The notes beneath the pieces are model-generated. The model saw nothing but the letters and a program-made list of their open reading frames with translations. It did no database searches and was not told where the DNA came from. The translations under genes were made by a program, and so were the position numbers. A stretch of DNA of 21,878 nt from Candidatus Hydrogenedentota bacterium (GTDB lineage Bacteria; Hydrogenedentota; Hydrogenedentia; Hydrogenedentales; SLHB01): NCBI GenBank assembly GCA_003552485.1, contig PUMX01000467.1, positions 1 to 21,878 on the forward strand, in the 5' to 3' direction. Below, in pieces: positions 1-5,701 of this stretch. How positions within the stretch are numbered: position 1 is the stretch's first letter; the number at the start of each line of letters is the position of its first letter.

Positions 1-853
1 CCCAGAACAGCTCTTCGGGGTTAAGCTCCGGCAGCGAGGGCATGCGCTCGCGCGCGGCCTGGTACGTGCGGATGCCCTGGCTCCAGCGCAGCGGCCCAAT
101 GGCGGCAGCCGACAGGTTTGCGCGCAACGCTTCACGATCCTGCGCAGAGGCCAGTTCTCCATCGGGCGCGCGCACGACGCGGTAAGCGGGATACAGGTGA
201 TCCTCGCCACGCATATCGTCGTAGGCGTCGCGCATGTCTCGGCGGGCGTCATCGAGCCGGCGGGTCCAGTTGCTGTCGCGCACAATGTCGGCGACGTGGC
301 GGGCGTGGTCAAAGCCCAGATAGACCCAAGCATTGTTGCGCAACCGTTTGCGGCCCTCGTCATAGTCCGTCACGGATAGGCCGTCGTAGTCCATGGTGTC
401 GAGGATCCGGCGGTAGGCGCCCCAGAGGCCGGGCTTCTCGCGGATAGCGAATGCGCGATCCGCGTGTATCATTCGCCACGAATTCGCGGTGGCCAAAAAG
501 GTGGCCGCGGTAGCGGCTGGATCGGGCGCATCCGGATCGTCCACGGACTCATACACCCCGTCACGCCTCTCGCGAACGCTAAGGCCGCCATAGGGATCCC
601 GGTGTTCAAGACACCAGTTGATCCACGCTTTGGCGCCGTCGCTATAGCGTTCTTCTCCCGTAATACGGTAGGCCTCGACGAGCCCGAGCGCCGCAATATT
701 ACCGGCGAAGGGATCCACACGGGCCGCGCCCTCGACTTCAGCGCTGACAATGGCGCCGCTGGGCGATTGCGCCTCGAGAATCGCGTCCGCGTGCGTTTGC
801 ACGTCCGCCTGGGCTACGCCCGCCGCAAGTAATACGACAAACCACGCATACAT
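1..853 (-). CDS. Secreted alpha/alpha-toroid-like protein of unknown function (3' end outside window)
   Basis: Reading leftward from an ATG at 853, the frame stays open for 284 codons to the window edge, so the C-terminus is missing. A GAGGAGG ribosome site (861-867) lies 7 bases before the start. Residues 1-16 (MYAWFVVLLAAGVAQA) form a short signal peptide, so the product is probably periplasmic, outer-membrane-linked or secreted. The mature part is rich in helices, with pieces such as FAGNIAALGLVEAYRITGE, AKAWINWCLEHRDPYGG and AATAATFLATANSW. This pattern of repeating hairpin helices with conserved aromatic residues is typical of six-hairpin glycosidase or polysaccharide-lyase toroids. I see no catalytic signature and do not assign a family. 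A carbohydrate-related role is an inference from the fold pattern only. The gene is divergent from the tRNA-tilS unit. Confidence 0.72.
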   Translation of the reverse strand, partial: MYAWFVVLLAAGVAQADVQTHADAILEAQSPSGAIVSAEVEGAARVDPFAGNIAALGLVEAYRITGEERYSDGAKAWINWCLEHRDPYGGLSVRERRDGVYESVDDPDAPDPAATAATFLATANSWRMIHADRAFAIREKPGLWGAYRRILDTMDYDGLSVTDYDEGRKRLRNNAWVYLGFDHARHVADIVRDSNWTRRLDDARRDMRDAYDDMRGEDHLYPAYRVVRAPDGELASAQDREALRANLSAAAIGPLRWSQGIRTYQAARERMPSLPELNPEELFW

Positions 854-1110
854 AATCGATCCTCCTCTGTCGTTACAGGGCCGCAATTCCCACTGAATAT
901 TAAGAGTAACGCGTAGCCGCCTGTGGTGCAAGCTGAAAATTCCGGGAATCGGACCAGATCCGCCGGGATGCGCGGCGATTCCAGGCGCTTTGCCTGCGCT
1001 TGGATATACCTTCCTTCGTGTGCAGCGGCTGCAAGAGCAGTACAAAGCGGCAGTATCTTGGCTGGCGCGCACACAGCCGCCTATAGGGTGGCTGAAGCGT
1101 GTGGTCGCAG

Positions 1111-1140
1111 TGGACAAACTCCGTGTTGGTGTGGTACTTT
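1111..1140 (+). promoter_or_regulatory. Putative sigma-70-type promoter for tRNA-tilS-hpt
   Basis: TGGACA (1111-1116) matches the -35 consensus at 5 of 6 positions. It is separated by 18 bases from TACTTT (1135-1140), which has an extended -10 TG at 1132-1133. Transcription would start near 1147, about 47 bases before the tRNA. The -10 match is weak (3 of 6). Confidence 0.35.
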
Positions 1141-1147
1141 ATGGACG

Positions 1148-1180
1148 GTTGCCGGTAACTATCGCCAAGTTGCGGGTAAC
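1148..1180 (+). repeat. Pair of 12-base direct repeats before the tRNA
   Basis: GTTGCCGGTAAC (1148-1159) and GTTGCGGGTAAC (1169-1180) differ by one base and are spaced 21 bases start to start, about two helical turns. They sit just after the putative transcription start. A protein-binding site is possible; chance duplication in GC-rich DNA is not excluded. Confidence 0.45.
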
Positions 1181-1193
1181 CGCCATCCGATGT

Positions 1194-1267
1194 GCCGGTG
1201 TAGCTCAGTTGGTTAGAGCAGTGGAATCATAATCCACGTGTCCGCGGTTCGAATCCGTGCACCGGCA
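1194..1267 (+). tRNA. tRNA with CAU anticodon (elongator Met, or Ile2)
   Basis: A complete cloverleaf folds by eye. The acceptor stem GCCGGTG (1194-1200) pairs perfectly with CACCGGC (1260-1266). The D arm is at 1203-1219. The anticodon stem GTGGA/TCCAC encloses loop ATCATAA, giving anticodon CAT at 1228-1230. The T arm 1243-1259 has loop TTCGAAT, and the discriminator base is A1267. CCA is not encoded. The perfect first acceptor pair and the lack of three G-C pairs in the anticodon stem rule out the initiator tRNA. It is either elongator tRNA-Met or the tRNA-Ile2 whose C34 is changed to lysidine by TilS. The general body (GGTGTAGCTCAG and the GTGTC variable loop) looks more like elongator Met, but I cannot settle it. 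tilS begins 32 bases downstream. Confidence 0.93.
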
Positions 1268-1299
1268 CTTTTCTTTTATCTCCAGGAGCGGTTCTTCCC

Positions 1300-2685
1300 G
1301 TGGATGCGCCGGGCGCCAACTGTCTCGAAACCGTTCGCCGCACGATGACGCGTCACCGCATGGCGGCGGACGGGCCTGTCCTGTGCGCCGTGTCCGGCGG
1401 CGCTGATTCCGTTGCGCTGCTTCTAATCCTCCACCGGCTTGGCCATGCGCAGGCCGTCGGGCATTTGAATCACGGCGCGCGCGGCGCGGAGAGCGACGAG
1501 GACGCGCGGTTTGTCGAAGCGCTCGCCGCCGAACTCAACCTGCCTTGCGTCATCGCGGCGCGTTCGATTGCGGAGGAAGCCAAGCGCGCTGGCCGCAACT
1601 TCGAGGATTACGCACGCGAGGCGCGCTACCAATTTCTCGCCGAGGCCGCCCGGGCCCGCGGTTGCGCGGCCGTCGCCACGGGCCACCACGCCGGCGACCA
1701 GGCGGAAACGGTGTTGTGGCGGCTCCTGCGCGGCGCGGGCCCGCAAGGCGTGGCGGGCGTCGCGCCGGTGAGCGAAGCCCACGGCGTGCCTGTGGTTCGC
1801 CCGGTGATTGACTGTACACGGGACGATCTCGTGGCCTATCTGGCCGCCGAAGGCGCATCCTACCGCGAGGACCGCACTAACGCCGATCCCCGGTTTATCC
1901 GCAACGCGTTGCGGCATGAGGTCATCCCCGAACTGGCGCGCCGGTTCAATCCGTCCTTGGGCAAGGTTCTAGCGCAGTTTGCCGAAATGCAGCGGGATGA
2001 ACAGACTTTGCTGGACGAACAGACGCTCAGTTTTGAAACCCGCTGTATGGATTCGGCGGGCCGCATCGATCGCCGCCAATTCGAGCAGGGACCCCTAGCG
2101 TTGCAACGGCGGTTGTTGCGCCGGCTGGCGTGGCGTCACGGCGCGGCGCCGGGCTTCGAGTCCATCGAGACGGCGCGGCGCGTCATTGCGGAGAAAGGAG
2201 GCGGCCGGCGCGTGGATCTCGGCGCGGGGGTGCTGCTCTACATCGGGCGGGATTGGCTCGAAGTTGTAACGCCGCAGCCCGAAGACGAGGGCGAAGCCGT
2301 GCTGCGTGTGCCCGGCGCGGTGCAGGCGTTCGGGCGCCGGTTCACCGCCGCGCTTATCCAAACCTCGCCGTCGACTCCGTTGTCGCGCTATTGCACACCG
2401 GAACGCCAGGTCTTTGATGAACGCGCCGCGGCCAATGGCGTTCTAAGGGTGCGCCGTTGGCGGTCCGGCGACCGGTTTAACCCCTTAGGCATGGAGGGAA
2501 CGCGGAAGGTGAAGGATTATCTGACGGATCTGGGCGTCGGCGGCCGGGAACGCGCCGAGCAGCTCGTAATGACGGCGGGCGAAGAGATCATCTGGGTAGT
2601 GGGCCGGGCCATGAACGGCCGGTTCGCCGTCACGCCGGATACTGAACGCATGGTGGAGGTGACCATTGAACCCGCAGCTGAGTGA
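1300..2685 (+). CDS. tilS: tRNA(Ile)-lysidine synthetase TilS
   Basis: TilS ligates lysine to C34 of tRNA-Ile2 (CAU) using ATP, which changes both its charging and its decoding from AUG to AUA. The cytoplasmic product is 461 residues, in the usual size range. The PP-loop SGGADS is at residues 32-37, HLNHGARG at 55-62 and TGHHAGDQAETVLWRLLRGAG at 127-147. The DRTNADPRFIRNALRHEVIP stretch at 191-210 is typical of the family. The C-terminal TilS domain carries the GDRFNPLGM-type motif near residue 390. The start is GTG, with AGGAG at 1284-1288 about 11 bases upstream. The stop lies inside the next gene (20-base overlap with hpt). The tilS-hpt pairing is widespread in bacteria; ftsH, often third in this cluster, is absent here. 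A CAU tRNA lies directly upstream. Confidence 0.96.
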   Translation: MDAPGANCLETVRRTMTRHRMAADGPVLCAVSGGADSVALLLILHRLGHAQAVGHLNHGARGAESDEDARFVEALAAELNLPCVIAARSIAEEAKRAGRNFEDYAREARYQFLAEAARARGCAAVATGHHAGDQAETVLWRLLRGAGPQGVAGVAPVSEAHGVPVVRPVIDCTRDDLVAYLAAEGASYREDRTNADPRFIRNALRHEVIPELARRFNPSLGKVLAQFAEMQRDEQTLLDEQTLSFETRCMDSAGRIDRRQFEQGPLALQRRLLRRLAWRHGAAPGFESIETARRVIAEKGGGRRVDLGAGVLLYIGRDWLEVVTPQPEDEGEAVLRVPGAVQAFGRRFTAALIQTSPSTPLSRYCTPERQVFDERAAANGVLRVRRWRSGDRFNPLGMEGTRKVKDYLTDLGVGGRERAEQLVMTAGEEIIWVVGRAMNGRFAVTPDTERMVEVTIEPAAE

Positions 2686-3187
2686 GGCGCCGCTCATCGG
2701 GGTGGATGCTATCCAACAACGGACAGCAGAGTTGGGACGGCGGATTTCAAAGGACTTCGCGGGAGATGAGATAGTTGTGGTCACGGTGCTCAAAGGCGCG
2801 CTCATCTTCGCCAGCGATCTCATCCGCCACATCACGGCGGCGCAACGGCTCGAGTTCATCCGCGCTCGGAGTTATCAGGGCCGGCGCTCGAGCGGCGCGG
2901 TGCAAATCAGCGTGTGGCCCGAATGTCCCTTACGCGATCAGAACGTGCTCGTCGTCGAGGATATCCTGGACACCGGGCGCACCACGGCGGCCATACTCGA
3001 CCGGCTCGACGCGGAGCAACCGGCGCGCCTCGAATACTGCGCCCTGCTTGACAAGCCCTCGCGCCGCGAACGGCCATTGCCGCCAGGCTATGTGGGATTC
3101 ACCGTCGAAGACCACTTCGTCGTGGGGTACGGACTCGACTACGAAGAGCGCTATCGCGAGCTGGATGCGGTGTATACGCTCGAGTGA
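2666..3187 (+). CDS. hpt: Hypoxanthine phosphoribosyltransferase
   Basis: This purine-salvage enzyme joins hypoxanthine or guanine to PRPP to give IMP or GMP. The product is 173 residues, normal for the family. The PRPP-binding loop VVEDILDTGRT is at residues 96-106. LKGA at 42-45 matches the pyrophosphate-binding region, and FVVGYGLDYEERYR at 151-164 is the purine-binding and C-terminal motif. The start is TTG; it is supported by a strong GGAGGT site (2655-2660) 5 bases upstream, inside tilS. The 20-base overlap with tilS suggests translational coupling. It is the last gene of the unit, followed by a strong hairpin at 3200-3228. Confidence 0.95.
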   Translation: MNPQLSEAPLIGVDAIQQRTAELGRRISKDFAGDEIVVVTVLKGALIFASDLIRHITAAQRLEFIRARSYQGRRSSGAVQISVWPECPLRDQNVLVVEDILDTGRTTAAILDRLDAEQPARLEYCALLDKPSRRERPLPPGYVGFTVEDHFVVGYGLDYEERYRELDAVYTLE

Positions 3188-3199
3188 AGAATACTCGGC

Positions 3200-3228
3200 G
3201 GGCGGCGCGAGCCTGGCTCACGCCGCCC
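3200..3228. terminator. Strong hairpin between convergent genes (candidate bidirectional terminator)
   Basis: GGGCGGCG (3200-3207) pairs with CGCCGCCC (3221-3228), and GAGC (3209-3212) pairs with GCTC (3216-3219). One C/A mismatch interrupts the stem and the loop is CTG. It lies between the stops of hpt and the convergent DUF1080 gene. There is no T-run on either side, so it is not a classical intrinsic terminator; it may end transcription with Rho or protect 3' ends. Confidence 0.6.
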
Positions 3229-3271
3229 CAGTTTGGGATACGCGGATTACTGTGGGACCGTTCCCCGTTCC

Positions 3272-4021
3272 TCACTCGCCGTCAAGCGAACGAATTCGAA
3301 TATTGCGGAAGGCGACCCAGTCACCGTGATCCTGTAGACCGATGTGGCCCTCATCCGCAGTGGCGAAAGGCGGCGCGTCGAATTTGCTCGCCTCCACCAT
3401 TTCATCCCATTCTTCCGTGCCAATCTCGAAGCTGAAGAGCATGCGGCCGTTCATATGATGCTCGACATAGTCCCCGCGTTTCACGATACGGGCCGTATTC
3501 ACTTCACCGGTGGGCCGTTCAACTTCGTTCCAAACCGTCGAGCCAATAAGGTCGAACAGTGAACCCGCGGCGGTGATCGGCGATTGCGTGGGGGCGTTGT
3601 CCAGAATCTGATACTCGGGCGCGCTACGCCAAATGGGGCCGTCCGTTTCCTGGGCCAGATAGAAGATGCCCGAATTCGAGCGTTCTTCGACCTTCCATTC
3701 CATGAATAGCTCGAATGAGCCAAACTGTTCGTGGGTAATGATATCTCCCGCGCCAGCCTCTACGAGCGCCAGCCATCCGTCCTCTATGACTTGCCATCCA
3801 TCGGGCAATTCGTCCTGGTGATATCCGCGCCAATGCTCGCCGGGATTCTCCCCGTCAAACAGTAACGTCCACCCCTGTGCTTCTTGTTCCGGGGTAAGCG
3901 TGTTGACTGGCGGGTCCACCTCGATGGCGGCGTTGGCCGCGCCGAAGAACAATGCGGCCGCTACGGCGACGCCGACCGCTCCAGGAAGAGCAAACCACTT
4001 CGTGTACATTCTCTTCTTCAT
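3272..4021 (-). CDS. Secreted DUF1080 (3-keto-disaccharide hydrolase-like) protein
   Basis: The product is 249 residues with an N-terminal signal peptide (charged MKKRMYTK, a hydrophobic stretch to about residue 27, and a likely cut after AANA at 28-31). The rest matches the DUF1080 beta-sandwich family (PF06439): GWTLLFDGEN at 50-59, SGIFYLAQ at 117-124, EYQILDN at 136-142, and a C-terminal GHIGLQDHGDWVAFRNIRI at 225-243. DUF1080 is related to concanavalin-like lectin/glucanase folds. Some members hydrolyse 3-keto-glycosides, and paralogues are numerous in Planctomycetes, Verrucomicrobia and similar phyla. The substrate here cannot be read from sequence. The ATG has an AAGGAG site (4027-4032) 5 bases upstream. 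It is a single-gene unit, convergent with hpt and divergent from the glycosyltransferase unit. Confidence 0.9.
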   Translation of the reverse strand: MKKRMYTKWFALPGAVGVAVAAALFFGAANAAIEVDPPVNTLTPEQEAQGWTLLFDGENPGEHWRGYHQDELPDGWQVIEDGWLALVEAGAGDIITHEQFGSFELFMEWKVEERSNSGIFYLAQETDGPIWRSAPEYQILDNAPTQSPITAAGSLFDLIGSTVWNEVERPTGEVNTARIVKRGDYVEHHMNGRMLFSFEIGTEEWDEMVEASKFDAPPFATADEGHIGLQDHGDWVAFRNIRIRSLDGE

Positions 4022-4080
4022 GATAACTCCTTCTCTCCATGTTTCGCTGTTCGCCTCGCCAGGAGCGCCCTAGCGGAAGC

Positions 4081-4110
4081 ATTGCACCACAGGCCTTCGC
4101 AGGATGTCAA
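4081..4110 (-). promoter_or_regulatory. Putative promoter of the DUF1080 gene
   Basis: On the minus strand, a perfect TTGACA (-35, 4105-4110) is followed after 18 bases by TGCAAT (-10, 4081-4086; 4 of 6 consensus). The start point would be near 4074, about 50 bases before the ATG. The -35 lies inside the spacer of the inverted repeat at 4096-4123. Confidence 0.5.
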
Positions 4111-4123
4111 TCCAACCTGCGAA
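4096..4123. promoter_or_regulatory. 8-bp inverted repeat around the -35 (candidate operator)
   Basis: TTCGCAGG (4096-4103) and CCTGCGAA (4116-4123) form a perfect inverted repeat with a 12-base spacer. The half-site centres are 20 bp apart, two helical turns. The spacer contains the TTGACA of the DUF1080 promoter, so a dimeric regulator bound here would block or alter RNA polymerase binding. The regulator is unknown. Confidence 0.45.
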
Positions 4124-4223
4124 AAGTGACACCCTTTGGATTGCAGGGCGCAGGCGCGCATGCCGTTGCGCAGGCCTCGAGGGCCGGGCGCCGCGGGGAG
4201 TTTCTTCGAAGCGCCATGTTCGC

Positions 4224-4229
4224 TATAAT
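4224..4229 (+). promoter_or_regulatory. Perfect -10 box ahead of the glycosyltransferase gene
   Basis: TATAAT at 4224-4229 would start transcription near 4236, about 28 bases before the chosen ATG at 4264. No convincing -35 is seen at 16-18 bases upstream. Its position argues against any start codon upstream of it for the glycosyltransferase. Confidence 0.4.
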
Positions 4230-4263
4230 CCCGCGAATCATCAACAGCGGTAATGGCGGCATT

Positions 4264-4980
4264 ATGGCGACACTTATCTCGGTAGTAGTCCCTTTCCATA
4301 ACGAAGAAGCCAACGTGGAGCCCCTGGCGGCGGAGATCCGGGAGGCGCTCGCCGTCCTGACGGACTTCGATTACGAGTGCGTTTTCGTAAACGACGCCAG
4401 CTCGGACGGAACGGCGGAGCGCATTGACGCGCTGGCCGGGAGCGATCCGCGTGTGCGCGGCGTGCATCTGCGCGTCAACCAAGGCCAGTCGGCGGCGCTG
4501 GTGGCGGGCATGCAACGGGCGCGTGGGGCGTACATACTGACGCTTGATGGAGACCTGCAAAACGACCCCGCTGATTTTCCCCGCATTCTCGAAATGCTCG
4601 AGGAATACGACTGTGTGTTCGGTTACCGATCGCACCGCCGCGACACGTGGGTGCGGCGCTGGTCGAGCGTGGCGGCCAACCGTATTCGGATGGCGTTGCT
4701 GTGGGACGGAATCCGTGACGCGGGCTGTGGGACCAAAGGTTTCCGGCGCGCGTGCGTGGCGTATGTGCCGCCGTTCAATGGAGCGCACCGTTTCATGGGC
4801 GCATTGATGCGGGCCGCCGGCTTTTCCGTTGCGCAATGCCCCGTCAACCACCGTCCGCGTCTGCACGGGACTTCGAATTATGGCGTCAATAACCGCTTAT
4901 GGCGCAGCATCTATGATCTGATTGGGGTTCGTTGGCTGTGCCGCCGTTATGTGCGGCTAAATATCAAGGAAGAGGAATAA
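4264..4980 (+). CDS. GT2 family glycosyltransferase, ArnC/DPM1-like (lipid-phosphate sugar transferase)
   Basis: This 238-residue GT-A enzyme probably transfers a nucleotide-activated sugar to a polyprenyl phosphate at the inner face of the membrane. Visible motifs are VVPFHNEEANV (8-18), VNDASSDGT (42-50), the DGDLQNDP metal/substrate motif (95-102) and a C-terminal RPRLHGTSNYG (197-207), as in ArnC and dolichol-phosphate mannosyltransferases. Unlike ArnC it has no clear pair of C-terminal membrane spans; it ends soon after a short hydrophobic helix. The frame is open further upstream to 4039, but homology starts at MATLISVVVPFHNEE and a TATAAT lies at 4224-4229, so I chose the ATG at 4264. 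Its ribosome site is weak. It is followed after 6 bases by the LAB_N gene and then by an ArnT-like gene, which supports a lipid-linked sugar pathway. The sugar is not known. Confidence 0.9.
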   Translation: MATLISVVVPFHNEEANVEPLAAEIREALAVLTDFDYECVFVNDASSDGTAERIDALAGSDPRVRGVHLRVNQGQSAALVAGMQRARGAYILTLDGDLQNDPADFPRILEMLEEYDCVFGYRSHRRDTWVRRWSSVAANRIRMALLWDGIRDAGCGTKGFRRACVAYVPPFNGAHRFMGALMRAAGFSVAQCPVNHRPRLHGTSNYGVNNRLWRSIYDLIGVRWLCRRYVRLNIKEEE

Positions 4981-4986
4981 ACCGCA

Positions 4987-5691
4987 TTGCCCTTCTTCAC
5001 GGCCAACGGTTTCTCGGATTCACTGTGGTTCGCCTTCGGGCTTCTCGGTCAACTCATTTTCCAGGGCCGCTTCTATGTGCAGTGGCTCGCTTCGGAATTT
5101 GCGAAGCGCAGCGTTATACCCACCGTATTCTGGTATATGAGCAGCGCCGGTTCGTTAATGTTGCTGGTCTATGCGTTCCATATCCAGTCGCCCGTGGGCG
5201 CGCTGGGGCAAAGCCTGAACATCGTCATATACTCCCGGAATCTCGTGCACATCTGGCGGCGGCGCAGCGGCAATCTCGACCAACGCTACCCCGTCCTGCA
5301 TGCGCTGGTAGCGTGCATTGTCGTGGCGGCGTTGGCCGCGGTGGCGCACATCTGGTACCGTGAGTACGTGTTAGCCCAAGCTGAAGCGCCGGAACGCGCC
5401 CGGCAGATTTGGTTCTGGCTGGCCGTGGGCGTGGCGGGGCAAGGCCTGTTTGCCTGCCGCTTTCTGGTGCAGTGGCTGGTGACCGAGTACAAACGGAGAA
5501 GCGTGGTGCCCACGGCGTTCTGGTATCTCAGCATCGCCGCGAGCATCCTGCTGTTCGTCTCTTACGTCCAGCGTCGTGAATGGGTGTTCGCCATTGGGAT
5601 GGCGCTGGGCGCGCTGATCTACCTTCGCAACTTGTGGTTTATCCATCGAGGCAAACCGGTGTATAGCGACGACGACGCATCAGGGGGTTGA
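4987..5691 (+). CDS. Tandem LAB_N-domain membrane protein (lipid A biosynthesis N-terminal domain family)
   Basis: A 234-residue polytopic membrane protein made of two copies of the LAB_N domain (PF07578). Copy 1 is at about residues 14-90 and copy 2 at about 143-220. They align closely: GQLIFQGRFYVQWLASE with GQGLFACRFLVQWLVTE, then KRSVIPTVFWYMS with RRSVVPTAFWYLS, and IYSRNLVHI with IYLRNLWFI. Each copy has about three hydrophobic segments; a further span at about 104-123 joins them. LAB_N was named from lipid A proteins and its layout resembles PQ-loop-type transporters. Standing between an ArnC-like and an ArnT-like gene, this protein is a candidate for flipping the lipid-linked sugar; that is an inference. 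The start is TTG at 4987, with GAGGA (4972-4976) upstream, and GTs on both sides suggest one operon. Confidence 0.87.
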   Translation: MPFFTANGFSDSLWFAFGLLGQLIFQGRFYVQWLASEFAKRSVIPTVFWYMSSAGSLMLLVYAFHIQSPVGALGQSLNIVIYSRNLVHIWRRRSGNLDQRYPVLHALVACIVVAALAAVAHIWYREYVLAQAEAPERARQIWFWLAVGVAGQGLFACRFLVQWLVTEYKRRSVVPTAFWYLSIAASILLFVSYVQRREWVFAIGMALGALIYLRNLWFIHRGKPVYSDDDASGG

Positions 5692-5701
5692 GTTTACGGC
5701 A

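Larger units (their letters stand above)
854..1193. other. Intergenic region between the toroid gene and the tRNA
   Basis: About 340 bases with no convincing gene. It separates a leftward gene from the rightward tRNA-tilS-hpt unit, so it must hold promoters for both. A plausible rightward promoter is at 1111-1140 and a pair of 12-base direct repeats is at 1148-1180. For the leftward gene, an AT-rich patch around 894-904 could contain a -10, but I find no good -35. Short open frames here lack ribosome sites, and one of them runs into the tRNA. Confidence 0.6.

Noticed and set aside
990..1232. Small rightward open frame in the region before tilS
   Set aside because: It runs into the tRNA gene, has no ribosome site and gives no recognisable protein.
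1194..1267. Initiator tRNA-fMet
   Set aside because: The first acceptor pair is a normal G-C and the anticodon stem is GTGGA/TCCAC, not the three consecutive G-C pairs of initiators.
4039..4263. N-terminal extension of the GT2 protein
   Set aside because: It shows no homology-like pattern, and a TATAAT at 4224-4229 and the opposite-strand promoter lie within it; the start at 4264 fits the family.
4018..4866. 282-codon open frame antisense to the GT2 gene
   Set aside because: It is Arg/His-rich, lacks a ribosome site and covers both the GT2 core and the DUF1080 promoter region.
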